From positions 161,750-225,749 of the forward strand of contig NZ_MRAE01000001.1 of NCBI RefSeq assembly GCF_002008345.1: a stretch of 64,000 nucleotides of DNA. Reading direction: 5' to 3'. Of the stretch, positions 33,624 to 43,581 are shown one piece after another; the stretch's first letter is position 1; each line of letters opens with the position of its first letter. The notes beneath the pieces were generated by a model. It had not been told where the DNA came from. It searched no databases and was given only the letters and a program-made list of their open reading frames with translations. The position numbers and the translations under genes were made by a program. This DNA is from Clostridium tepidum. Lineage in GTDB: Bacteria > Bacillota > Clostridia > Clostridiales > Clostridiaceae.

Positions 33624-34607
33624 ATGAGTAAAGTTGGAAATGTATTTAAAATGTTAATTTTATTAAAGAGTAGAGGAAAAATGAAAATAAATGATATAGC
33701 TAGAGAATTAGAAGTAAGTGAAAGACAAGTTAGAAGATATAAAAATGATTTAGAACAAGCAGGTATATACATAAAATATACTTCTGGTAAATATGGTGGA
33801 TATGAATATGATGAGCAGGACTATTTATTAGAATTAAATTTAACAGAATATGAAATTTCAGTATTATTTATGGTACTTGAGCAGTTGAAATATGATAATT
33901 TTATAGGATATAAGGATTTTGAATTAATTGTAGATAAAATTAAAGCATTAAAAGTGGAACAAAATAATGAATCAGTAGCAGACGTAAAATATTTTGTTAA
34001 AAATATAAAAACTAATCTTAATTATGAAAGAGAGAAAAAAATATGGACAGATATAAATGCAGCTATCATAACTAGAAACAAAATTAAAATAAAATATAAT
34101 TCTTTAAATACAGGTCAAAAGGAAAGAATAGTTAGACCTTATGCTATATTTCAATATAAAGGTTCAATGTATTTTGTTGGATATTGTGAATTGAGAAAAA
34201 ATATTAGAGAATTTAAAATATCTAGAATAATGAGCCATGAGATATTAAGTGAAAAATTCGAAAGAGATTATAGTTTTAATTTTAAAGAATATATGCAGGA
34301 TTGTTTTGGAATATTTAAAGACGAAGAAATGGAATTAAAACTTAAAATAAAATATCCAATGTCTCAAATTATAAAAGAAAAAATATGGTCAGATAATCAA
34401 GAAATAATAGACATGGATAACAAGTCCATAATTTTTAAAGCAAAGTTAAGGGGAATTACTGAGATAAAAAGCTGGATATTAAGTATGGGACAAAGTGTGG
34501 AAGTACTAGAACCTAAAAGCTTAAGAGAAAATATAGAAAATGAAATAGAAGAAATAATAAAAATTTATAAAAAAAGTAATTATGACCTAAATATGTCCGG
34601 GTTATAA
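33624..34607 (+). CDS. WYL-domain transcriptional regulator
   Basis: A 327-residue regulator with an N-terminal winged helix (MKINDIARELEVSERQVRRY, about 20-39) and a WYL-type domain (about 145-310) with the motif RPYAIFQYKGSMYFVGYCEL. WYL proteins sense ligands, often nucleotides, and commonly sit beside CRISPR-Cas or other defence loci as regulators. Same strand as, and directly upstream of, the cas operon; its stop codon lies inside the first repeat of the mini-array at 34601. AGAGGTA before ATG. Confidence 0.88.
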   Translation: MSKVGNVFKMLILLKSRGKMKINDIARELEVSERQVRRYKNDLEQAGIYIKYTSGKYGGYEYDEQDYLLELNLTEYEISVLFMVLEQLKYDNFIGYKDFELIVDKIKALKVEQNNESVADVKYFVKNIKTNLNYEREKKIWTDINAAIITRNKIKIKYNSLNTGQKERIVRPYAIFQYKGSMYFVGYCELRKNIREFKISRIMSHEILSEKFERDYSFNFKEYMQDCFGIFKDEEMELKLKIKYPMSQIIKEKIWSDNQEIIDMDNKSIIFKAKLRGITEIKSWILSMGQSVEVLEPKSLRENIENEIEEIIKIYKKSNYDLNMSGL

Positions 34608-34829
34608 GCTATAATAGATTATAAAAGGAGCATATATATGGATTTTTTACAATATTTTTGATATAGTTTATAAGTTATTATAGTTTATAAAGAGTGGATA
34701 GTAACTTCCTATAATTATACACATTATCTAGTTACAAGTTATCATAGTTTATAAAGAGCTTCTTGAAGCATTGATTTTTCTAACTTGTAAAATGTGTTAC
34801 AAGTTATTATATTTTATTTTTATAAAGAG
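34601..34829 (+). CRISPR. CRISPR-like mini-array between the WYL gene and cas6
   Basis: Four related repeats: 34601-34630, 34667-34694, 34731-34758 and 34796-34829 (periods 66, 64, 65), each of the form GTTA-AAGTTAT-ATAGTTTA then TAAAGAG; the last has a six-base insertion. The three intervening segments are 36, 36 and 37 bases and unrelated to each other. The first repeat contains the stop codon of the WYL gene, and the last ends in the cas6 ribosome binding site. CATAGTTTATAAAGAG resembles CATAGTTAATATAAAAG of the reverse-complemented array repeat. Nature as Cas1-Cas2 integration product is inferred. Confidence 0.7.
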
Positions 34830-34840
34830 AGGTGAAAACA

Positions 34841-35575
34841 TTGAAATTAAGTTGTGAATATAAAACAGAGAAAATTCCTGTAGCTTATAACATGATGTTT
34901 GTAAGTTTAATAAAAGAATCTTTAAAGGAAAGTGATGAAGAATATTTTAGAAGTTTGTATATGTATGAAGATACAAAGAAAAATAAAAAAACTAAGGACT
35001 TTTGTTTTTCTTTATATTTGAAAGATTTTATCAAAGAAGAAGATATATTTATTATAAAAGATAAGATTATTTTTAATATAAGTTCTCCAAACTATGAATT
35101 TATGATAAAGCTATATAATGGACTTTTAAATATTAAAAATTTTCAATATAAAAATTTTTTTATAAATAAGGTAAAGATTAATTTAATAAATGATAAAGAA
35201 ATAAAAAATGAACAACCAGTATTTAATACATTATCACCAATTTGTGTAAAAGATAAAGAAAATAAATATTTAAATATAGATGATTGTAATTTTAATAAAG
35301 AATTGAATTATATAACTAATAAAACACTTGAAAATTTTAGAGGATATGGACTTTTAGAGGAATTAAAGTTTTATCCAATAAAAATGAGAAAGAAAGTAGT
35401 AAAAGAAGATATTACTTCATTTAGAGAAAATACCAAAAAACAATATTATTATATAAATAGTTATGCTGGAATATTTAAGTTAGAGGGAAATATAAAGGAT
35501 TTAAAAGATATTTACAGGTTAGGGCTAGGATTTCATAGAAATCAAGGATTCGGAATGATAGAAGTTATAGATTAG
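34841..35575 (+). CDS. cas6: Cas6 pre-crRNA endoribonuclease
   Basis: Cuts the pre-crRNA within each repeat. A 244-residue RAMP protein with the C-terminal glycine-rich loop GLGFHRNQGFGMIEVI that marks Cas6. I use TTG 34841, six bases after GAGAGGTG; the in-frame GTG at 34832 overlaps that ribosome binding site. First gene of the type I-B operon. The repeat it must process (5'-handle probably ATGTAAAT) is the 29-mer of the array at 43582. Confidence 0.88.
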   Translation: MKLSCEYKTEKIPVAYNMMFVSLIKESLKESDEEYFRSLYMYEDTKKNKKTKDFCFSLYLKDFIKEEDIFIIKDKIIFNISSPNYEFMIKLYNGLLNIKNFQYKNFFINKVKINLINDKEIKNEQPVFNTLSPICVKDKENKYLNIDDCNFNKELNYITNKTLENFRGYGLLEELKFYPIKMRKKVVKEDITSFRENTKKQYYYINSYAGIFKLEGNIKDLKDIYRLGLGFHRNQGFGMIEVID

Positions 35576-35581
35576 GGGGTG

Positions 35582-37256
35582 ATGAAAATAGCTAATATAA
35601 AATTAGAACTTTCAGATTGGCTTTATAATGCAGGTGTAGTTGGAATATGTAAAATATTTGGTACAAATGATGATTACTGTGAAAAATATTCAAATTATAT
35701 AGAGTTTGATGAAAGTTTATTAGAAAATTTTGAGGAAAAGTATTTTAATTATTTTATAAATAAATACGAAAAATTTACTTCTTGGTACAAGATAGTAAGT
35801 ATTGAGGATAAATTAATAAATTTTAGTAAAGATGCTATAGATGAAAAGTATATTGAGAAGTTTAATAAACAAATAGAATATGTAAAGACAAGACTTAAAA
35901 GTGCTAGCTATAAAAGTGGGTATGAAGTTATTAAAAATAAAGAATTAGATTTATTAAAAGAAGAACAAAAACTAAGAAAAATTAAAAAGACTAAAAAACA
36001 ATCCATAGAAGATATAATTCCAATGGTAGAAGAGCAAATTGAACTTTTAGAAGGAATTATAAAATATTTAAAAAATGAAGAGGTTAAAAGAATTATAATA
36101 GCTAAAAATGTAATTTATGATGTCATAGCAAAGTTTTGGTCAGATGTAAGTTTTTTAAATAGTAGTAATAATAAAAAAAATATGTATGAAGAGTACAGAA
36201 AATATTTTATTGATGATTGTATTAATTATATACGTGAAGATAAAGAAAAATTTAAATATATATGCTTTAGCTGTGAAAATAAGATGTCTAAGTTATCAAA
36301 ACCGGCAGCTTATGATTTAACGTGGATTACCAAAATGGGCGTGGATATGTCTAGAAAAACATCTCACTTTTGGAACTTTAATGGAGACACATTTATATGC
36401 CCTATTTGTAATCTTGTATATTCATGTATACCAGCAGGATTTACTATATTAAAGGATAAAGGGATATTCATAAATGAAAATTCTAATATTGATACTTTAA
36501 TTAAAGTTAATAACACTGCTATAGATAATAATACTAGTTTTCAGGAATTAGAGGAAAAATCATATTTTACTATTGCTGATAACATTAAACAAGGTGAATT
36601 TGAAAGGTCAAATAAAGAAATAGATAATATCCAAATTGTAAAATTAGATTCTAATAATGAGAGAAGACCCTACAGTTTTAATGTAATATCTAAAAACAAA
36701 TTGAGGATTATCTATAATAATAGGGAAAATTTAAAGGGATTGATATCTAAAAATGCAAAAATAGGAGATGGAAGCTATATAAATCTTTATTCAGAAGTTA
36801 TAAAAAGATTGTATGATAATAAAAATTTATTTGATTTAATTGGTGAACTTTTCTACTTGAATTTAGATGATAAATTTAAAGGATTATCATACTTAAAAAA
36901 TATAATAAAAATAAATAATAGTTTTTTAGGAGGAATTATGGGGAAAAAGATTTATTATAAAAAAATAGATGAAATTCAGAAATTAGGATTTTATTTGAGA
37001 AAAGATTATGAAAATCAAAAAGCAGATAATAAAATAAATGGAATAACCTATAGACTATTAAATGCACTAAAAACTAAAAATTCTAATAGATTTATGGATA
37101 CGCTATTAAATACTTATATGTATATTAAAAAGCCAATACCGGTAGAGTTTATAGAAGGATTAAAGGATGAAGCTAAACTTCAAACTATTGGATATGCATT
37201 TTTGTTAGGATTACAAGGAAATAATTTTGAAAGTAGTAAAGAGGGGGTTATAAATA

Positions 37257-37264
<8 letters not shown>
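35582..37264 (+). CDS. cas8b: Cas8b1 (Cst1-type) large Cascade subunit
   Basis: A 560-residue protein with the two CxxC pairs of the Cst1/Cas8b1 family: CFSC (C228, C231) and CPIC (C273, C276), expected to bind zinc. Recognises the PAM and anchors the crRNA 5' end in Cascade. A long charged helical stretch (about 85-180) precedes the zinc site. ATG 35582 follows GGGGGT; GTG 35579 is an alternative. Overlaps cas7 by 8 bases. Its presence with the Cas7/Cas5t types places the system in subtype I-B (Tneap group). Confidence 0.82.
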
Positions 37265-39074
<1,810 letters not shown>

Positions 39075-39076
<2 letters not shown>

Positions 39077-39103
39077 AAAGATAGGGCAAGCCCTATCTTT
39101 TTT
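39075..39103 (+). terminator. Intrinsic terminator inside the cas operon
   Basis: AAAAAGATAGGGC-AA-GCCCTATCTTTTTT directly after the cas5 stop codon: a 12-pair GC-containing stem with a T run. It splits the effector genes (cas6-8b-7-5) from cas3-4-1-2. Confidence 0.9.
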
Positions 39104-39143
39104 ATAAATAAGTTTTCTAAATTTTGAAGGGAGAGTTTAAAGG

Positions 39144-41411
39144 GTGAACAATTTATTTTTAGCTAAAACTAATCCTAGAGAAACAATTATTGAACATACA
39201 AACTTGCTTTTAAAAGGGCTAGATACAATAAAAAAACTATATCCAGATATAAAATTTTTAGATTGGGATATTTTAGAGATTGCTTGTATTTATCATGATG
39301 CAGGAAAAATAAATACTAAATTTCAAAATAAATTATATGAAAAGCTGGGAGAAGAAAAATTAAAAGATGAGCTAGAAGATGAAAAGGAGATTCCTCATGG
39401 TTATTTAAGTCCTGCATTTTTACCTAAAAATAAGCTTAAAGAAAAATATGAAGAGGATATATTAAGAGTTTTATATCAAAGTATTTATTATCATCATAAA
39501 AGAGGAAAATTAGATAATTTTGATCCTATAAAATTAGTAGTAAAGGAAGATTTGATAAAATATTGGCAGGACTTTGAGTATGATAAAATGGATAAATCGG
39601 AAAAATTGTACCCTTCCTATAAAAGATATTTAGGGAAAAGAATAGATGGCAGCGATAAAGTTTATCCAAATTATATTATAACAAAAGGACTTTTAAACAA
39701 GCTTGATTATGCAGCTAGTGGACATATTGATGTTGAAGTTGAAAATAAGGATTTGTTTGAAAAGACATATAGTTATTTACATGAAGGTGGCTTTGAACCC
39801 AACGAGCTTCAACGCTATATGATTGATAATCAAGATAAAAATAATATTATAATAGCATCTACAGGCATAGGAAAAACGGAGGCTTCTTTATTTTGGATAG
39901 GGAACAATAAAGGATTTTTCACATTGCCTCTTAGAGTTTCAATAAATGCAATATATGATAGAGTAAAAGATAGTATAGGATTTAAGGATGTAGCACTTCT
40001 TCATAGTGATACCTATTCAGAATATTTAAAACGTGATATTGATATGGAAACTGATTTTTATGATAAAACTAAGCAATTATCTATGCCTCTTACTATATGT
40101 ACTTTAGATCAGCTTATAGATTTTATTTTTAAGTATGAAGGATATGAAATTAAACTTGCCACGTTAGCTTATTCAAAATTAATTATAGATGAAATTCAAA
40201 TGTATTCTCCTGATATGATAGCATATCTTATAATGGCTTTAAAATATATAACGGATATGGGTGGTAAATTTAGTATAGTAACTGCTACTATGCCTCAAAT
40301 TATAATAGATTTTATGAAAAAAGAAGAAATAGAGTTTAATCCTCCTGTTACCTATTGTAAAAAAGTAAATAATAAAGTTCAACTTCGCCATAGAGTTACT
40401 TGTTTAGATGAGCCTATAAATATAAAGCATATATTAAAAAATTATAAGAATAAAAAGGTTTTAATTATAGTAAATACTGTAAAAAAGGCTCAAGAGATTT
40501 ATGACGATATAAATTCTCGATTAAAAGATTCAAACGTTGTTATAAATTTATTCCATAGCAGATTTATAAAAAAACATAGAGCAGAAAAAGAAAAGCATAT
40601 TTTGAATTTTGGAGATAAAAATTGTAAAGATACAGGAATATGGATAACTACTCAAGTAGTAGAGGCAAGTTTAGATATAGATTTTGATGTTTTATACACA
40701 GAGTTATCAGATGTTTCTGGTCTTTTCCAAAGAATGGGGAGAGCATATAGAAGTAGAATATTGGACATTGAAGATAGTAATGTATTTGTATATCTAGGAG
40801 GAGACAAGCCAACTTCAGGAGTTGGATCAGGAGAACATTCCATAATTGATTTTGAAATATTTAAACTATCTAAAAATGCTATAAAGGATTTTAAAGATAA
40901 AGAATTAGATGAAGAAGAGAAGATGAAAATTATAGAGAGTGTTTACACTAAAGATAATTTACAGAAAGCCAATTACTATAAAAAAATAGATGAAACTATA
41001 AAATGGGTTAAAGATATAAAGGAATATGAACTTGAAAAAAATGAGGCAAGACTTAGAACAATATTTAATGAATCTATTATTCCTCAAAGTGTTTATGAGG
41101 ACAATAAGGAATTTATAGAGGAAGCTTTAACAAATATTAAAACTATAAGTAAAGAAATAAAATGTAAAAAACATAATATAAGTAATTTAAAAGCTAAAAT
41201 TCAATTGGAGAAGGATAAAATAAAAAAATTAATAGTAGACATACCTACTTATGAATTTGAAAGAGCAGTAAAAGCAGGTAGAGTTATAGATTGGGTTGAA
41301 ATTGATAAATTTAATAAAATTCCAGTGGTGGCATATGATTATAGTTTCGAAAGGGGATTAACAAGACCTAAAAATACAGATGATTTTGATGAAAATCTAC
41401 TAATATTATAA
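39144..41411 (+). CDS. cas3: Cas3 HD nuclease-helicase
   Basis: A 755-residue single-chain Cas3. HD nuclease part 1-210 with EHT (H18), YHDAGK (H51, D52) and YYHHKRGK; superfamily 2 helicase with Walker A STGIGKTEAS (about 239-248), DEIQ box at D349-Q352, SAT-type VTATMPQ, and QRMGRAYRS as motif VI. Degrades DNA recruited by Cascade. GTG start with GAAGGGAGAG upstream. Lies beyond the terminator at 39075, so may be expressed at a lower level or from its own promoter. Confidence 0.93.
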   Translation: MNNLFLAKTNPRETIIEHTNLLLKGLDTIKKLYPDIKFLDWDILEIACIYHDAGKINTKFQNKLYEKLGEEKLKDELEDEKEIPHGYLSPAFLPKNKLKEKYEEDILRVLYQSIYYHHKRGKLDNFDPIKLVVKEDLIKYWQDFEYDKMDKSEKLYPSYKRYLGKRIDGSDKVYPNYIITKGLLNKLDYAASGHIDVEVENKDLFEKTYSYLHEGGFEPNELQRYMIDNQDKNNIIIASTGIGKTEASLFWIGNNKGFFTLPLRVSINAIYDRVKDSIGFKDVALLHSDTYSEYLKRDIDMETDFYDKTKQLSMPLTICTLDQLIDFIFKYEGYEIKLATLAYSKLIIDEIQMYSPDMIAYLIMALKYITDMGGKFSIVTATMPQIIIDFMKKEEIEFNPPVTYCKKVNNKVQLRHRVTCLDEPINIKHILKNYKNKKVLIIVNTVKKAQEIYDDINSRLKDSNVVINLFHSRFIKKHRAEKEKHILNFGDKNCKDTGIWITTQVVEASLDIDFDVLYTELSDVSGLFQRMGRAYRSRILDIEDSNVFVYLGGDKPTSGVGSGEHSIIDFEIFKLSKNAIKDFKDKELDEEEKMKIIESVYTKDNLQKANYYKKIDETIKWVKDIKEYELEKNEARLRTIFNESIIPQSVYEDNKEFIEEALTNIKTISKEIKCKKHNISNLKAKIQLEKDKIKKLIVDIPTYEFERAVKAGRVIDWVEIDKFNKIPVVAYDYSFERGLTRPKNTDDFDENLLIL

Positions 41412-41426
41412 CTTTAAGGTGATATT

Positions 41427-41942
41427 ATGGGGTTTGAATTGGAAAAGTTTAAAACACAGGGAGTTAAAATTAATTATTACTATGTCTGCAAAAGAAAGTT
41501 ATGGCTATTTTCTAAAGGAATTACAATGGAAGATACTAGTGATAGAGTTTTAAGTGGCAAAATTATTCATGAGGACTCATATAAAAGAAGTAAAAATAAA
41601 GAGATGTTAATAGATGATATATTAAAATTGGATATTATAGATAAGGAATATGTAAGTGAAGTAAAAATAACTAGTAAAATGCCACTACCAGATAAAATGC
41701 AACTGTTATATTATATTTTTTATTTAAAGCAGATGGGGATTAAAAGAAAAGGCAAAATTAACTATGTCAAAGAAAAAAGAGTAGAAAAAATTGAATTAAC
41801 AGAAGATATTGAAAAAGAAATAAAGAATACGTTAATTGATATAAAAGCTATAGAAAAAACTAATATTCCTCCTAAATTAACAAAGTTACCATATTGTAAA
41901 AAATGTTCATATTATGAATTCTGTTATGTAAAGGAGGAATAA
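41427..41942 (+). CDS. cas4: Cas4 exonuclease
   Basis: A 171-residue Cas4: first iron-sulfur Cys C21 in YYYVCKRKLWLF, RecB-type residues in GKIIHED and VSEVKIT, and the C-terminal trio C157, C160, C166 (CKKCSYYEFC) for a 4Fe-4S cluster. Trims and selects prespacers by PAM before integration. Stop codon overlaps the cas1 start. Confidence 0.92.
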   Translation: MGFELEKFKTQGVKINYYYVCKRKLWLFSKGITMEDTSDRVLSGKIIHEDSYKRSKNKEMLIDDILKLDIIDKEYVSEVKITSKMPLPDKMQLLYYIFYLKQMGIKRKGKINYVKEKRVEKIELTEDIEKEIKNTLIDIKAIEKTNIPPKLTKLPYCKKCSYYEFCYVKEE

Positions 41943-42925
41943 TGATGGGAAGAGATTATTATATTTTTAGTGATGGAAGGTTAAAGCGTAAAGATAATAC
42001 TATATATTTTATAAATAGTGATGAAGTAAAAAGATCACTTCCCATTGAACAGGTGGATGTAATTCATATATATGGCGAAGTAGATTTAAATACAAAACTT
42101 TTGAATTATTTAACTCAATATGGGCTTATACTTAATTTTTATAATTATTATGGATATTATTCTGGAAGTTATTATCCAAGAAAGAAGAATGTATCAGGTT
42201 TTTTGCTGGTTGACCAAGCATTACATTATCACTATTATGATAAAAGAATGTATTTAGCAAAATCTTTTATAGATAGTGCAATCCATCATATTTTAAGGAA
42301 TTTAAGAAAATATGATAATACTGAAATTTTTATAGAAAAAATTGAAATAGAAAGAAATAAGGTATTAAGTTCAAATGATATAGATGAACTTATGGGAGCG
42401 GAAGGTAGAGCAAGAAAAATTTATTATGAAGCTTTTAATTTAATATTAAAGAATGGATTTGAATTTGAAAAAAGAGAAAAAAGACCTCCCAAAGACCCCA
42501 TTAATGCTTTAATATCATTTGGTAATAGTTTAATGTATACAGCAGCTTTAGGTGAAATATACAAAACACAATTAGATCCAACTATAAGCTATTTGCATGA
42601 ACCATCAACTAAAAGATTTTCATTAAGTCTTGATCTGGCAGAAATATTTAAACCGCTTATAATAGATCCTATTATATTTAGTATGATAAATAATAGAATG
42701 ATAAAATTAGAACATTTTAATATTGAGGAAGGAATCTGCTTCTTAAATAATGAAGGAAAAGCTAAATTTATAAAGCAGTTTGAAAAAAGAATGGGAACAA
42801 CAATAAAACATAGAAAATTAAATAGAAAAGTTTCTTACAGAACCTTTATAAGGCTTGAATGTTATAAACTTATTAAACATCTTATAGGTGATGATAGGTA
42901 TAAACCATTAAAGGCTTGGTGGTGA
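41942..42925 (+). CDS. cas1: Cas1 integrase
   Basis: A 327-residue Cas1 with catalytic E154 (LMGAEGRARKIYY), H219 (YLHEP) and D231 (SLSLDLAEIFKP). With Cas2 it inserts spacers at repeats. AAGGAGG lies before two adjacent ATG codons (41942, 41945), overlapping the cas4 stop. The last codons (TGGTGGTGATGA) run straight into a repeated sequence that recurs three more times up to the cas2 start. Confidence 0.95.
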   Translation: MMGRDYYIFSDGRLKRKDNTIYFINSDEVKRSLPIEQVDVIHIYGEVDLNTKLLNYLTQYGLILNFYNYYGYYSGSYYPRKKNVSGFLLVDQALHYHYYDKRMYLAKSFIDSAIHHILRNLRKYDNTEIFIEKIEIERNKVLSSNDIDELMGAEGRARKIYYEAFNLILKNGFEFEKREKRPPKDPINALISFGNSLMYTAALGEIYKTQLDPTISYLHEPSTKRFSLSLDLAEIFKPLIIDPIIFSMINNRMIKLEHFNIEEGICFLNNEGKAKFIKQFEKRMGTTIKHRKLNRKVSYRTFIRLECYKLIKHLIGDDRYKPLKAWW

Positions 42926-43151
42926 TGATTTATGTTTGTTATATTGAATAGCTATTAATTCTGCTATTTCCTTATCTTTTAAATGGGTGATGATTTATGT
43001 TTGTTATATTGAACAGATATTTGCTAAAAGGTTCATCTATTTTAACTGTTTCACCATATTTATGTTTTTTATATTGAACAGATATACAGGTTTAAATAGA
43101 TTGGGATAAAATAGGTGGCGATGATTTATGTTTGTTATATTGACATATGAT
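42921..43151 (+). CRISPR. CRISPR-like mini-array at the cas1-cas2 junction
   Basis: Four copies start at 42921, 42986, 43051 and 43117 (periods 65, 65, 66). GATGATTTATGTTTGTTATA then TTGA is identical in copies 1, 2 and 4; copy 3 has a degraded left end but keeps TATGTTTTTTATATTGAACA. Intervening segments are about 30-31 bases (35-37 if a 29-bp core is used) and mutually unrelated. Copy 1 overlaps the cas1 stop codon; copy 4 is the ribosome-binding region and first codons (MFVIL) of cas2. TTATATTGAAC resembles TTATATTAAC in the array repeat. Confidence 0.75.
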
Positions 43152-43391
43152 ATAGAAGAAAAGAGAATTAATAGAGTTAGAAAGTTACTTAAGAAATATT
43201 TAGTTTGGACTCAAAATTCTGTATTTGAAGGAGAAATAACAGAAGGAAAGCTACATAAATGTCTTTCTGATGTTAATAAATTAATTGACAAGAAGTTTGA
43301 TTCAGTATATGTTTATAGAGTAAAAAACTCTAAAAATATAAAAAAAGATGTAGTTGGAATAGAAAAAAGTTTTGATGAACTATTTTTATAA
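43128..43391 (+). CDS. cas2: Cas2
   Basis: An 87-residue Cas2 with the ferredoxin-like start MFVILTYDIEEKRINRVRKL and the motif YLVWTQNSVFEGEI. Bridges two Cas1 dimers in the integration complex. Preceded by GGTGGCGATGATTT, a copy of the cas1-end sequence. Three upstream copies of its start codon region encode decoy starts such as MFVILNSY-stop, which could lower or alter cas2 translation. Confidence 0.95.
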   Translation: MFVILTYDIEEKRINRVRKLLKKYLVWTQNSVFEGEITEGKLHKCLSDVNKLIDKKFDSVYVYRVKNSKNIKKDVVGIEKSFDELFL

Positions 43392-43581
43392 GTAATTTTG
43401 CATTAAACCTAAATTTAAATTAATTAGGCTTAAACCATTGAAATTACTAGGTTTCTTCACAATAAAAAGTGAATATTAAAAACGCTAATGAAGGTTTACT
43501 GCAAAATGTAGAAAATATGATAAACTCATCATTGATGTAAATCCAGTAATATCAGTGCTTACAGACTTTTAAGATTTTGGG
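43392..43581 (+). promoter_or_regulatory. CRISPR leader region
   Basis: 190 AT-rich bases between cas2 and the first repeat. Array orientation (repeat ends ATGTAAAT, like the crRNA handle of the Clostridioides difficile I-B repeats) makes this the leader side. A degenerate repeat-like stretch (43514-43542, ending GATGTAAAT) lies 39 bases before the first true repeat. Confidence 0.6.
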
